DNA of 64,000 nt from Roseibium aggregatum IAM 12614 (GCF_000168975.1 NZ_AAUW01000019.1:95262-159261), one strand, 5' to 3'. Shown: positions 1-8,867, counted from the stretch's first letter. Translations and numbers: made by a program. The notes: a model not told the origin generated them from the sequence alone.

Positions 1-1455
1 GTCTTCGCCGCCTACTCGGCCTATATGGATGACGAAATCGGCCGCGTCGTTCAGGCTCTGAAGGATATCGGCGAATACGAAAACACCCTGATCATCTACA
101 TCAACGGAGACAACGGCACGAGCGCCGAAGGGGGCCTGCTCGGAACTCCAAACGAAGTTGCCTACTTCAACGGCATCAATGCCATTCCCGCCGAAGAGCA
201 GATGAAGTGGTACGACGTCTGGGGAACGGAGGCGACCTATAACCACATGGCCGTCGGCTGGACCTGGGCATTCGATACGCCCTACCCCTGGATGAAACAG
301 ATCGCTTCGCAGCTTGGCGGCATCCGGCAGAACATGACGGTCACCTGGCCTGCGAAGATCACCGACAAGGGTGGTAGGCGCGATCAGTTCCTGCATGTGA
401 TCGACGTGGTGCCGACCATCCTCGAGGCTGCCGGCATCGCCCCGCCGCAGTCCGTCGACGGCATCACCCAGACCCCGATGGACGGCAAGAGCTTCGCCTA
501 TCTGTTCGACAAGGCGAATGCCGGCGCACCTCCCCCCCGTGACACCCAGTATTTCGAGATGTTCGGTCAGTGGGGCCTCTGGCAAGACGGCTGGTTCCTT
601 GCCACAAAGGTAAACCGCGCGCCCTGGGATGCTTTCGGCCCTGCCAATGAGGATCCCCTGAACAACCAGGTGTTCGAGCTCTACAATCTCAACACCGATC
701 CGACACAAACGACGGATATTGCCGCGGAGAATCCCGACAAGGTTCGGGACCTGAAGGAAACCTTCATCAGGGAAGCAACCAGATATCAGGTATTCCCACT
801 CGACGCCTCGGTTGGCCCGCGCGTCGCGGCACCGCGTCCAAACATCACCGCTGGCCGTCAAGAGTTCGTCTATACCAGGCCCATGACCGGATTGCCGCAG
901 GGTGATTCACCGGGCATTCTCAACAGCTCCTACACGATCACCGCGGAACTGACCGTTCCGGAAGGCGGCGCAGAAGGCATGATCCTGACATCGGGAGGCC
1001 GTTTTGCGGGCTACGGTTTCTATCTGCTGGATGGCAAACCCATATTCCTCTGGAACCTCGTTGATCTGGAGAGGATCAAATGGGAGGGCAAGGAAGCACT
1101 GTCGCCGGGAAAACACACGCTTGAGTTCGGCTTCAAGTACGACGGATTGGGCGCAGGAACGCTTGCTTTCAACAACATGAGCGGGGTCGGCCGATCCGGC
1201 ACAGGCACGCTCAAGGTCGATGGCAAGACGGTTGACACCAGGAAAATGGAAAAGACCATCCCGATCATCCTGCAATGGGACGAAGCGTTCGACATCGGCT
1301 CGGACACTCTGACCGGGGTCAATGACGCCGACTACCAGCCGCCATTCCCCCTGACCGCCAAACTCGACAAGCTGACGATCAAGGTCGACCGGCCAAAGCT
1401 CTCGGAGGAGGACATTGCCAAGCTGCAAGCGGCGACACAAAAAGCCAGCGACTGA
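1..1455 (+). CDS. Arylsulfatase family protein, 5' truncated by window edge
   Basis: The reading frame is open from base 1, so the window starts inside the gene; the ATG at 25 is internal. The visible part begins with a stretch like the middle of type I sulfatases (INGDNGTSAEGG, then GGIRQNMTVTWPAKI and DVVPTILEAAGI), followed by a C-terminal beta-rich extension of about 200 residues that ends in LDKLTIKVDRP. Known family: hydrolysis of sulfate esters by a formylglycine enzyme. The FGly-bearing CxPxR motif must lie upstream of the window, so activity cannot be judged here. The likely substrate is an organic sulfate ester; which one is unknown. The family assignment is firm, the specificity is not. 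Confidence 0.9.
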   Translation, partial: VFAAYSAYMDDEIGRVVQALKDIGEYENTLIIYINGDNGTSAEGGLLGTPNEVAYFNGINAIPAEEQMKWYDVWGTEATYNHMAVGWTWAFDTPYPWMKQIASQLGGIRQNMTVTWPAKITDKGGRRDQFLHVIDVVPTILEAAGIAPPQSVDGITQTPMDGKSFAYLFDKANAGAPPPRDTQYFEMFGQWGLWQDGWFLATKVNRAPWDAFGPANEDPLNNQVFELYNLNTDPTQTTDIAAENPDKVRDLKETFIREATRYQVFPLDASVGPRVAAPRPNITAGRQEFVYTRPMTGLPQGDSPGILNSSYTITAELTVPEGGAEGMILTSGGRFAGYGFYLLDGKPIFLWNLVDLERIKWEGKEALSPGKHTLEFGFKYDGLGAGTLAFNNMSGVGRSGTGTLKVDGKTVDTRKMEKTIPIILQWDEAFDIGSDTLTGVNDADYQPPFPLTAKLDKLTIKVDRPKLSEEDIAKLQAATQKASD

Positions 1456-1791
1456 CCGTTGCACCAGTCATATTCGCCGGTGCTCATCCCTGCTGGGTTG
1501 TCAATGTTCCTGGGTCCACACCCTAAAACGCTGATTGGCAGACGTGCCGTTCGTGTTGATCTTGATGCGCCGCCGGGCACGTCCGGTCAGTGGAAGCCAT
1601 AGACGTGAATGGGCCAAAACGGTGAGAACAGTTGTTTTCCGGTGTCATGGCATTTCTTTGGCGAGAATTGCCTGCGCACCGGCTGAGAGCGGGACAAAAC
1701 GCTCTCGTTCTATGTGTGTGGGGGGGGAAGCACCGGAAACCCGCATCGCCCGGCGGATCGCCGGGACACGTTTCGCTGCCCTTGAATTAAG
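1456..1791. other. Intergenic stretch without recognised gene
   Basis: No credible coding frame was found between the arylsulfatase and the small converging gene. A 7-bp inverted repeat, GAGAGCG / CGCTCTC with an 8-base loop, lies at 1685-1706 and could serve as a weak convergent terminator, but it has no clear T tract. A G-run of eight occurs around 1721. Confidence 0.4.
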
Positions 1792-2037
1792 TCAATCTCG
1801 GTCGGGACGCACCGGCAGACTTCGCTCTTGTTCCGGCTCGTCGATAACGACCTGTATGTCTTCATTTTCCGCCGACTGGATGACAAAAGTCTCCCTTCGG
1901 CTATTGCGCTGTTTACGGCGAAAAAAGTCCTTGAGCGTGAGACCTTCCTTTACGTAGTAAGCAACTGTATCCACTGCGGCCTGGTCCTGAAGCTGGACGT
2001 CCTCGGCAGGCGTTGAACCAACTACACTTTCTGGCAC
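1792..2037 (-). CDS. Small hypothetical protein (81 aa, GTG start)
   Basis: Not recognised. The start codon is GTG at 2037, with GGGAG about 9 bases upstream, and lies 15 bases after the stop of the preceding minus-strand gene. The product is acidic and charged, has no signal peptide or membrane segment, and contains a VAYYVKEGLTLKDFF segment followed by a basic run. Reading direction, spacing and amino-acid composition suggest it is the third gene of a small operon (2706 down to 1792). Function unknown. Confidence 0.5.
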   Translation of the reverse strand: MPESVVGSTPAEDVQLQDQAAVDTVAYYVKEGLTLKDFFRRKQRNSRRETFVIQSAENEDIQVVIDEPEQERSLPVRPDRD

Positions 2038-2052
2038 GATGAGCGCTCCCGA

Positions 2053-2406
2053 TCAGGATTTGTCGAGTTCGAGCGCAGCCAGGCAGGCCTGCGCCAAATC
2101 CCGGTCCGAGCTATCCGAACCAGGAACCGTCGCCCATCCAGTTTCCATGAGCACGTTCCTGCGCTGGTATGCAGAGGTTTCACGAATCTTCGCCAGCTTT
2201 GCGGCGCGTTCTGTATCGGCTTGGGACAGGCTTACGCAAACCGGCACCAGCGCTGCAATCACCTCATCATGCGACTGCGCGTTCGCCATCTTTGCCGCGC
2301 CTCCACCCGTTACCCAGCCACCCCAGAAAAATCCCACAGTGCTTACGGCAACTGCGCCGATCACGACGCCATACGCGACAGGTTTAAGCCATTCGGGAAT
2401 ATTCAT
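2053..2406 (-). CDS. Hypothetical membrane-anchored protein (117 aa)
   Basis: The start was placed at ATG 2406 (MNIPEWLK) because AAGGA lies six bases upstream; an earlier ATG at 2433 lacks this. Residues about 9-32 (VAYGVVIGAVAVSTVGFFWGG) form one transmembrane segment near the N terminus. The rest is soluble and helical, and the pattern ALVPVCVSLSQAD...RAAKLAKIRETSAYQRR is like that of small alphaproteobacterial proteins of unknown function. It sits between two other small minus-strand genes and is probably co-transcribed with them. No function can be given. Confidence 0.7.
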   Translation of the reverse strand: MNIPEWLKPVAYGVVIGAVAVSTVGFFWGGWVTGGGAAKMANAQSHDEVIAALVPVCVSLSQADTERAAKLAKIRETSAYQRRNVLMETGWATVPGSDSSDRDLAQACLAALELDKS

Positions 2407-2445
2407 TTTAGGTCCTTCCATTGGAGCAGGCAACGCCTTGCTGTT

Positions 2446-2706
2446 TTATGCGTCATCGTTGGCGGGCTGGTCTCGGTTGAGCACGGATTCCAGATCGTTT
2501 CCGGAGATTTCCCGCATCTCGGTCCTGCCGTGGCCCATAATGATCAGGTAGGTTGCCTTCTTTCTGTAGGCCAGAAAGCTCACACCCTGCAGCTCCTCCT
2601 CCTCAACGAGAACCTCGTAGTCGCCTGCAGGCAAGACGTCTGAATGACCCTTTAAAGTGAAAGGATGGCAGAACGTCACAGTCGATCTGGTTGATCGCGT
2701 GTTCAT
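2446..2706 (-). CDS. Small conserved-looking hypothetical protein (86 aa)
   Basis: Starts near a STVTFCHPFTLKG segment, passes through PAGDYEVLVEEEELQGVSFLAYRKKATYLII and ends in an acidic tail. From memory, similar short proteins beginning with an STTTVTFRHPF-like segment occur in Rhizobiales; they have no assigned function. ATG 2706 was preferred because it matches that usual start; an in-frame ATG at 2742 would add 12 residues and no strong ribosome site separates the two. Probably the first gene of the three-gene minus-strand cluster. Confidence 0.6.
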   Translation of the reverse strand: MNTRSTRSTVTFCHPFTLKGHSDVLPAGDYEVLVEEEELQGVSFLAYRKKATYLIIMGHGRTEMREISGNDLESVLNRDQPANDDA

Positions 2707-3036
2707 GTTGGATGCCGCCAATCTGTTTGATGGTTGCGTCATGCAATCGCAATGAGAGTCTTTTCAAGGAAAAGTGCCCGCAGACGCGATCTTGCCGATA
2801 ACATTATCAGGCACTTTGATGACGCAGGCTGATCCAGGTTAGTCTGGAGACTTTTATTCGTCTGTGTTCGCTCGCTCCTTTAGAACGTGCGGTTTCCGGC
2901 CCTTTTCACTTGCCGGACCGCAATTCACAGAGACAACTCTTTTTTGGGCCGAAGGCCAAGCCAGAGAGGCGATCTCATCCAGCGACGAGCAAGGATCCGG
3001 AAGGTCGGGAGCGCGATCCGGTAACGGCCGCAGCAG
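2707..3036. other. Intergenic region between small-protein operon and Crp/Fnr regulator
   Basis: Only short frames with unlikely composition are present. The stretch must contain the promoter of the minus-strand cluster and the 3' end of the regulator transcript. No convincing promoter or hairpin was identified. Confidence 0.4.
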
Positions 3037-3771
3037 TTATTTCAGCACCGGCCCTGTGTGATCGAGGTAGGCCTCGTCGAACTCTGCAAGTTCGACAAGG
3101 CGATGCCGATTGTCGAACGTCACGTGACCGTTTCGAAAAGTCAGCAGTTGGTTTTCCCGCAATTGCCGCAAGACCCGATTGACGTGGACTGCGCTTAATC
3201 CAAGTGCGTCGGCAAGATGATATTGCGTCAACGGGCACTCGAAGCCTGCCTTGCTGCCCATGCCCACCAGGGCCAACCTGGCGCCGAGTTCGAGCAGAAA
3301 ATGCGCCATGCGCGCACCTGCGTCGCGGCGGGCAACGTTCACAAGATGCTCAACCACCATTGCTTCGTCCCGTGACGCGGCCCACAGGATCGCGTTTGCC
3401 AGGCGAGGCGTCTGCGCGAAGGCTTCAAGCAGGTCGCTCGCCAGAACCTCGATGGCCTGGATGTCGGTAACCGGCTCAAAGCTGTGATCGGACGTGCGCA
3501 AGAGCACGCTACGCAGGCCCAGGAAATCACCCGGGATCTGAAAATCAATGATCTGGCGCGTGCCATCTCGCTGGACCTTGTAGGAACAGACCCAACCTTC
3601 TGAGAGAATGTAGGCTGCCTGTTCCGATTGCCCCTGCTGCACGAGATCTCGCCCCGCCGTAAAGGACCGGCGGCGCTTGTGCAATCGTTTCAGAACCTCA
3701 AGCTCTGCCGGGGACAACGTTACGTATCCCGCCAGTTTCCGAGTGAAGGGGCTGTTTTCAATCACGTTCAA
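3037..3771 (-). CDS. Crp/Fnr family transcriptional regulator
   Basis: 244 aa. Residues about 25-120 form a cyclic-nucleotide-binding-type beta-roll (SFTAGRDLVQQGQSEQAAYILSEGW...IIDFQIPGDFLG), then a dimerisation helix. A C-terminal winged HTH at about 190-235 contains LADALGLSAVHVNRVLRQLRE, the usual Crp recognition helix pattern. No N-terminal cysteine cluster is visible, so an FNR-type iron-sulfur sensor is unlikely; the ligand is unknown. It is divergent from the small gene at 3924, separated by about 150 bases, and may regulate it. The assignment rests on clear domain order; the target genes are inference. Confidence 0.9.
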   Translation of the reverse strand: MNVIENSPFTRKLAGYVTLSPAELEVLKRLHKRRRSFTAGRDLVQQGQSEQAAYILSEGWVCSYKVQRDGTRQIIDFQIPGDFLGLRSVLLRTSDHSFEPVTDIQAIEVLASDLLEAFAQTPRLANAILWAASRDEAMVVEHLVNVARRDAGARMAHFLLELGARLALVGMGSKAGFECPLTQYHLADALGLSAVHVNRVLRQLRENQLLTFRNGHVTFDNRHRLVELAEFDEAYLDHTGPVLK

Positions 3772-3923
3772 GTGGGACCTACCGGGCCGGTGACGATTTC
3801 ATACACGGGACTGTGCTGGCACTGCTTTCGATCAGTCCAGCTTAATGCACTTCCTGCGACAATGGGAAATTCAAGAGGCACAAGGCCATCCTTGAAGTTC
3901 AATTCCGACAAAGGAATACCGCA

Positions 3924-4160
3924 ATGCCTGACCAGACAGATTACGCCGGAATGGCTGCGCTTTCGATCTGCGAGGCACTCCTGCTTGCCTTGAACGATCA
4001 TAAGCTCCTTCCCGAGCATGAGATTGTCGGCGTTCTGCAGGACGCCGCAGCGGCTCACGAAAACGCCCTTGGGACAGAAGCCGAGAGGAAAACGCACCAG
4101 GCTGCCGCAAGCTTGATCAAGCGTATCATAGCCGGCGGAAACTCAGTTCGGCGATTGTAG
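3924..4160 (+). CDS. Small hypothetical protein (78 aa)
   Basis: Not recognised by name. It is largely alpha-helical, with MAALSICEALLLALNDHKLLPEHEIVGVLQDAAAAHENA followed by EAERKTHQAAASLIKRIIAG. This reads like small alphaproteobacterial proteins found near stress and Crp-type regulators. No signal peptide or membrane helix. It is transcribed divergently from the Crp/Fnr gene; the composition is typical of a real gene. Function unknown. Confidence 0.65.
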   Translation: MPDQTDYAGMAALSICEALLLALNDHKLLPEHEIVGVLQDAAAAHENALGTEAERKTHQAAASLIKRIIAGGNSVRRL

Positions 4161-4475
4161 CAAGAGCAGACTGTTGGAAACGTGCCATGCCTGCCGTCAA
4201 CGAAGGCATTTTCTTTGGGAAATTTCTTGGTCTTCGAGAAGATAACTGCATTTCTATCACTGAAGCAAAATATTAAAAAGTATATTCCGAACAAAAAGTA
4301 TTTATTCAATGTCGAAACCTGAAAATTCACCCATCAGTCAAAAACTATACCCAAATATGTTCCAAATAAATTTTGAAAAATTGAAAATTATTCCTATATA
4401 ATACAGTATCTGCAGCAATTTTACAGGGCGCTGCCGGCAGGAGCCTACATACTTCGCCCCAAATTCGAGGGCGGA
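4161..4475. other. AT-rich intergenic segment with promoter
   Basis: From about 4200 to 4420 the base composition is strikingly AT-rich compared with the surrounding coding DNA. It contains the promoter-like pair at 4373-4402 and no gene longer than a few codons. A short palindrome CTGCCGGCAG lies in the presumed leader near 4431. Confidence 0.5.
4373..4402 (+). promoter_or_regulatory. Sigma70-type promoter candidate
   Basis: TTGAAA at 4373-4378 and TATAAT at 4397-4402 are separated by 18 bases, in an AT-rich segment. The expected start site near 4409 would give a leader of roughly 65 bases before the small membrane peptide gene at 4476. The match to the general consensus is seen directly; activity is inferred. 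Confidence 0.6.
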
Positions 4476-4592
4476 ATGGCGACCATCAGATCCACTTTCC
4501 AAAAATTCCTGGACCCTGAATCCTTCACGACCTATGTCGCGTTTCTGAGTTTTGCGATGATTATCTACGTATCGGTTGAGGGCTATTTCTGA
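4476..4592 (+). CDS. Putative 38-residue single-pass membrane peptide
   Basis: The frame runs ATG to TGA over 38 codons. The peptide has a polar N-terminal part (MATIRSTFQKFLDPESF) and one hydrophobic segment (TYVAFLSFAMIIYVSVEGYF), as in small membrane proteins. A purine-rich GAGGGCGGA stands directly before the ATG, and a good promoter lies upstream. No family is recognised. It is short, so it could be chance, but the promoter, amphipathic layout and AT-rich upstream DNA make a real gene plausible. Confidence 0.45.
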   Translation: MATIRSTFQKFLDPESFTTYVAFLSFAMIIYVSVEGYF

Positions 4593-4758
4593 TCAACGAC
4601 GATTGCCGTCGGCTGCGTGTTGGCAGGCCGAAGGCAACTCGACGGCAACGTTCAGCTTGTTGAGGCCATAGTCTTTGAAGGGGAGATGAGCCAGGAGCCC
4701 GGCACGACAACGGCCTGGGTCGACAAGCGTCACCCCAATTGTCTTGCGCAGCCTTGCC

Positions 4759-5655
4759 CTAGGCGGAACTTCCCGGGTCGTAGGGCTCGATACTGGTCTT
4801 CACCTCAACATCCATTCCCAAAAAGACCGCTCCGGGGCGCGGATCGTATGTTCCGCTGATGGGGATCGCCTGGCGGGGCGTCCGGGTCACGGCAACCCGA
4901 ATGAGGTTCGGACTTCCGATGATGCGATTTGTCGGATCGAACTCCACCCAGCCTTCGCCGGGCAGATAGACTTCCGCCCACGCATGGGTCGCTCCGCCGC
5001 CGGAGTGCACGTGTCCGTCATCGACGACATCGTTCAGGTAACCCGTGACAAAACGGGTTGCGAACCCGGAACGGCGCGCGGCTTCCATGAACAGGAAAGC
5101 GAAATCCCGGCAACTGCCGGTTCCTTTTTTCAGAGTTGTCGCGGCGCTCTGCGTGCCGCTTCGCTCCCGCCGGATATAGGTCAGCTTGTCGTTGACCGTC
5201 TCGGACAACAGCCGCAAGAAGGCGAGGACCTCATCTGGGCCAGGACCGATCACCGCCGCCAGCCAGGCATCGATTGCCTCGCCTTCTTCCGGGTTTTCAA
5301 GCGATATGAATGGCGCAAGGTCGATAAGATCTTCCTCTGGATAAGCGAAGGGATAAGCGCTTCTGCCCCGCTTCGGAGAAGCGATGAAATCATCGTGGGA
5401 AAACCGCCTGATCAGCAGTTCGCTTCGAAACTCGAGCACGTTCGAGGCCTCGGAAAACTCCGCGTTCGCAACAGAATTGCCGAAGGTGTCGAAGTGCCAA
5501 CTGAGCCGAGGTTCGGGAGAAATGGCAATTGCAGAGGAGAGCAGCCGCAAATCGTGACCATCTCTGGGGCGCAGCAAAAGCCGGTGAGCTCCAAACTTTA
5601 CCGGCCGGCTGTAGCGATATCGTGTAGTGTGGAGGATGCGAATAGCGGTTGTCAT
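4759..5655 (-). CDS. Transglutaminase-like cysteine peptidase family protein
   Basis: 298 aa. The N-terminal beta-rich domain (IRILHTTRYRYSRPVKFGAHRLLLRPR) is the bacterial transglutaminase N-domain, and residues about 165-245 form the transglutaminase-like core. The triad is visible: C182 in GSCRDFAF, H224 in THAWAEVY and D240 in EFDPT. Such proteins act as cysteine peptidases or amide-transfer enzymes in the cytoplasm; the substrate is unknown. It is divergent from a second transglutaminase-like gene (5754), sharing about 98 bases of upstream DNA, so the pair is probably co-regulated. Confidence 0.9.
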   Translation of the reverse strand: MTTAIRILHTTRYRYSRPVKFGAHRLLLRPRDGHDLRLLSSAIAISPEPRLSWHFDTFGNSVANAEFSEASNVLEFRSELLIRRFSHDDFIASPKRGRSAYPFAYPEEDLIDLAPFISLENPEEGEAIDAWLAAVIGPGPDEVLAFLRLLSETVNDKLTYIRRERSGTQSAATTLKKGTGSCRDFAFLFMEAARRSGFATRFVTGYLNDVVDDGHVHSGGGATHAWAEVYLPGEGWVEFDPTNRIIGSPNLIRVAVTRTPRQAIPISGTYDPRPGAVFLGMDVEVKTSIEPYDPGSSA

Positions 5656-5753
5656 CGGAACCCTGTCGCCACCGCATGCCGTTGTTGGTTGTCCTTGGCT
5701 CGGAAAGCGCTGCAGCCTGGACCCTATTTAGCTCGTGCACAAGGAAGATCGAC

Positions 5754-6635
5754 ATGCTCATCCGAATAGGATTTGAGATTACCGTCACATGCCCCGAGCC
5801 TGTCCCGATGCTTCTGGCGCTGAGTGTTCACAGCGATTTTGCCGGCAGAGTGATCGGTTCCGATCATGTCCGAAATATAAGCATCCCCAATATCCGGGAA
5901 TACACAGACGGTTATGGCAATCGCATCACCCGGGTCACCGCTCCTGCGGGCGTTTCCACGTTCTGGTCCGACTGCATCGTGGAAGTGGATGGCCAGCCGG
6001 ATGAAGTTCACCCCGCAGCATCGCAAATCCCCCTGCAGGATCTGCCCAACGAAACATTGACCTACCTTTTTGCAAGCCGCTACTGCGACTCCGACCTGAT
6101 GGGAGAATTCGCCTGGAAAAAATTCGGGCAGACGAAAGAGGGGTGGTCAAGAGTTCAGGCGATCTGCGACTTCGTTCACAGTCAGGTCACGTTCGGCTAC
6201 AACTTCGGCCGGCCGGACAAAACCGCGGCAAACGTCCTGAAGGAAAAGACCGGCGTTTGCCGGGATTTTGCCCAACTGGCGATAAGCCTGTGCCGGGCGA
6301 TGGGCATACCCGCCCGCTATACCAGCGGTTATCTGGGAGACATCGGTGTCGCCGACACGGGTTTCGACGATTTCTGCGCCTGGTTCGAAGTTTTTCTGGA
6401 CGGCAGATGGTACACATTTGACGCCCGCTACAACGTGCCAAGGGTCGGACGTGTTCTGATGGTCAGGGGGCATGACGCGGCCGACGTCGCGATGATGACG
6501 TCTTTCGGCACCTACGAGCTTACCGGTTTCCGAGTCTGGAGCCTGGAGTTGGCCGACACCGAAGACGACGAGGCCTTGCGTCAGTCTCTTGAAACCAGAC
6601 CTCATCCCCAACAACGCGGATTGGGATCGCTGTGA
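5754..6635 (+). CDS. Transglutaminase-like family protein with altered active site
   Basis: 293 aa. ATG 5754 was chosen because AAGGAAG lies seven bases upstream; in-frame codons farther upstream fall in the opposite gene. The core has C169 in TGVCRDFAQ and D223 in WYTFDARYN. The position expected for the catalytic histidine, just before AWFEVFLDG, is C208 (DDFCAWFEV). This is the same two-domain architecture as the divergent neighbour. The paralogue may therefore be catalytically different or non-proteolytic; members of this sub-branch may not always keep the His. Substrate unknown. Confidence 0.88.
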   Translation: MLIRIGFEITVTCPEPVPMLLALSVHSDFAGRVIGSDHVRNISIPNIREYTDGYGNRITRVTAPAGVSTFWSDCIVEVDGQPDEVHPAASQIPLQDLPNETLTYLFASRYCDSDLMGEFAWKKFGQTKEGWSRVQAICDFVHSQVTFGYNFGRPDKTAANVLKEKTGVCRDFAQLAISLCRAMGIPARYTSGYLGDIGVADTGFDDFCAWFEVFLDGRWYTFDARYNVPRVGRVLMVRGHDAADVAMMTSFGTYELTGFRVWSLELADTEDDEALRQSLETRPHPQQRGLGSL

Positions 6636-7194
6636 CTGGCGTTTGATTTTACAGACGCACAGGTCGATCGAGCCGGCAGATGTATTTACCTGCAGCATGA
6701 TGGCAATCAGCGGACGAAACCGAAATGCTCCGCCGAACGTCCTTGACCGCTGCCGAAGCTCGCCTTTCAGACCACACTCCCCAAAAATCCGTAGGAGTGC
6801 CTTTGTTGGTAACCAACCGCAGCTTCACCCCGGAATCGCCTTTGCTGCACTTTGCGAATTCGCCCAAAATGTACTGGCAGGGAGCCGCGCGCAGGATGAA
6901 CCTGTCAGGCCGGCCGAATTTCCTTATGTTGCAAACATCAGGACTTCAGACAGTAACTGCGTTTCCTATAGACGCGTTTATTGAAAGGCATAGCTGCCAC
7001 TTTTGGAGCATCCGTTAGCAGAATATTGCGCTTGCAACCCTCAAATTAGGAGCGGCAATTTTTCGCCGCTCTTTAGCTCCATCAAACACTTATTGATTTT
7101 CACGAAATCTCTTTGGTTTTGGCTTTCGACCGTAATATCTTTCGTTCTGAAATCTAATTCGCGTCGAGAAGTTAAATGGCCGAGAAGCCTGCAT
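6636..7194. other. Intergenic region, no recognised gene
   Basis: About 560 bases lie between a plus-strand and a minus-strand gene that converge. Several short frames exist, but their composition is unlike the neighbours and none has a ribosome site. A hairpin at 7050-7071 is the only clear structure. Confidence 0.5.
7050..7071. terminator. Hairpin between convergent genes
   Basis: GAGCGGC pairs with GCCGCTC around an eight-base T-rich loop, followed on the plus strand by TTTAG. A factor-independent terminator serving one or both converging genes is plausible; the T tract is short, so it may be weak. Confidence 0.4.
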
Positions 7195-7875
7195 TCATGC
7201 CGCTTCAGCCTGCTGTCGGCTCAGGATCTCCCGAACCTTTCCGGCAATGGCCTTGCCCAGGTCGATGTTGTTCTGGGCAGTGAAATGAATGCCGTCACAG
7301 CCGTCGGTGGTGATGTGATCTGCCGCGCTGAGGAAATCGACCTTCATGAAATCGGCCATGTTCCGGTATTGCTCGGCAAGCGCCGCCGACTTTTCGTGGG
7401 CCCCGCCAAACATCCCCTGGAAATAGGGATGCGGCATAGGTGTCAGGGGCGGCGGCGCGACGACCAGGCACTTCGGTGCCGGATACGGCGTGCCGATGCC
7501 GCCACCACTTGTCAGCACCTGCCCGACCAGCTTCGACATGCCATAGGCAATGTCATAAGGCGTGCGATTGAAGAACGGCTTGGTGTCGTTAGTCCCCAGA
7601 AGGATGATCGCGAGGTCGAGCGGCAAGTGGCTGGCCAGGGCCGACGGCAGGTACTGGCTGCCGTTCAGACGGGGATCGTTGGGATCGTCCGCGCTCGTCG
7701 TGCGGGCACTGAGGCCTTCCTCGATAACCCGGTACCCTTCGCCCAACTCGGCGGCCATTGCGCCCGTCCAGCGCTGTTCATACGGATAGCGCAGGGTCGG
7801 GGCACCTTCCACAACGGGGATCCAGCCCCAGGTCAGCGAATCTCCGAAGCAAAGTATCGACTTTTCGTTTGCCAT
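7195..7875 (-). CDS. SGNH/GDSL hydrolase family esterase (copy 1)
   Basis: 226 aa. The start is ATG 7875 with GGAGGAA just upstream. Block I is CFGDSLTWGW with nucleophile S13, block III is LLGTNDTKP, and the C-terminal DGIHFTAQ gives the Asp-His pair. This pattern resembles arylesterase/acyltransferase SGNH enzymes that remove acetyl or other small acyl groups. It closes a minus-strand operon with two permease genes and an ATPase of a ribose-type ABC transporter, and a paralogue (12586) lies on the other side, suggesting deacylation of the transported sugar. The substrate is inference. Confidence 0.88.
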   Translation of the reverse strand: MANEKSILCFGDSLTWGWIPVVEGAPTLRYPYEQRWTGAMAAELGEGYRVIEEGLSARTTSADDPNDPRLNGSQYLPSALASHLPLDLAIILLGTNDTKPFFNRTPYDIAYGMSKLVGQVLTSGGGIGTPYPAPKCLVVAPPPLTPMPHPYFQGMFGGAHEKSAALAEQYRNMADFMKVDFLSAADHITTDGCDGIHFTAQNNIDLGKAIAGKVREILSRQQAEAA

Positions 7876-7904
7876 TTTTTCCTCCTCAATATTTACGGAA
7901 AGGC

Positions 7905-8867
7905 TCAATTGGATCTGGACGTTCTGATACCGTAGAAGATGGCGGCGAGCAGGATGATCAGCCCCTGGGCAATGAGCTTGCCCGGGTCATCGATGCCGAA
8001 GGTGGTCATCACCACGAACAAGAGAGCGAAGGACAGGACCCCGAAGAACGGGCCCCAGACGCCGCCTTCGCCCCGGCCGAAGACGACACCGCCGAGAATG
8101 GTTGCAGCCACCGCCAGAATGGGCAGGTCGAGACCGACGCGAACACTGCCGACCGCGATGGACGCGGTCTGCACGAGGGCCGCGACTGCTGCGATGAAAC
8201 CGGCCAGCGTGTGAGCAAGAATGACGGTTCGCTCAACCGGAACACCTGAAAAATGTGCCGCTTCCGGGTTTTCGCCAACCGAGGTGACATACCTGCCGAA
8301 CACCGTCTTTGAGAGAAACAGCGCCATCACCACGGTCAGCGCAAACCAGAACAGCACCGGAACCGGGGCCGGGCCCCATTTGATGTTGTAGATGTCGTTC
8401 AGATAGGAGGGCACGTCACCGGGTGGTTTACCGCTTGAAAGATACTGCACGAACCCAACCAGAATGATGCTGACGGCCAGCGTGACGATGACTGCCGAAA
8501 CCCGGCGCTTGCCGATCATCCAGCCGTTGAAGAGACCGATTGCGGTGCCGATCGCCAGACTGAGCCCGATGAAGAACGGCATCGACGCTCCGGGAAAGAT
8601 GCCCGAGGAAATGACGTAGTTGACCAGGAGGAGGATGCCGCCGCCAGACAGGTCGATGCTCTTCACGCGCATTACCAGGAGCTGCGCCAGAACCAGCACG
8701 CCGAGCGGCGCTACCTGGCGTATGAAGATGCCCATGATATTGGCGTTGAGCATGTGCGGCCTGGCGATCCAGAGCGTTATCAGCAGGATGGCGAACACGT
8801 AATACGCAGGCGGAACGCGCAGCAGGCGCTGCAGGAAAGGATGCTTCACGATCGCTGACATGATCAA
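7905..8867 (-). CDS. Ribose-type ABC transporter permease (second permease)
   Basis: 320 aa with about eight to ten hydrophobic segments and the RbsC/BPD_transp_2 hallmark near residues 190-240 (GRYVTSVGENPEAAHFSGVPVERTVILAHTLAGFIAAVAA). It overlaps the upstream permease gene by 4 bases (ATG at 8867), showing translational coupling. It forms the inner-membrane channel together with the paralogous permease at 8864-9826. The substrate is a sugar or polyol by family only. Confidence 0.9.
   Translation of the reverse strand: MIMSAIVKHPFLQRLLRVPPAYYVFAILLITLWIARPHMLNANIMGIFIRQVAPLGVLVLAQLLVMRVKSIDLSGGGILLLVNYVISSGIFPGASMPFFIGLSLAIGTAIGLFNGWMIGKRRVSAVIVTLAVSIILVGFVQYLSSGKPPGDVPSYLNDIYNIKWGPAPVPVLFWFALTVVMALFLSKTVFGRYVTSVGENPEAAHFSGVPVERTVILAHTLAGFIAAVAALVQTASIAVGSVRVGLDLPILAVAATILGGVVFGRGEGGVWGPFFGVLSFALLFVVMTTFGIDDPGKLIAQGLIILLAAIFYGIRTSRSN

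Noticed and set aside
4744..5769. Long open frame on the plus strand across the first transglutaminase gene
   Set aside because: Antisense to a gene with clear catalytic motifs; composition is that of a shadow frame and no start site is present.
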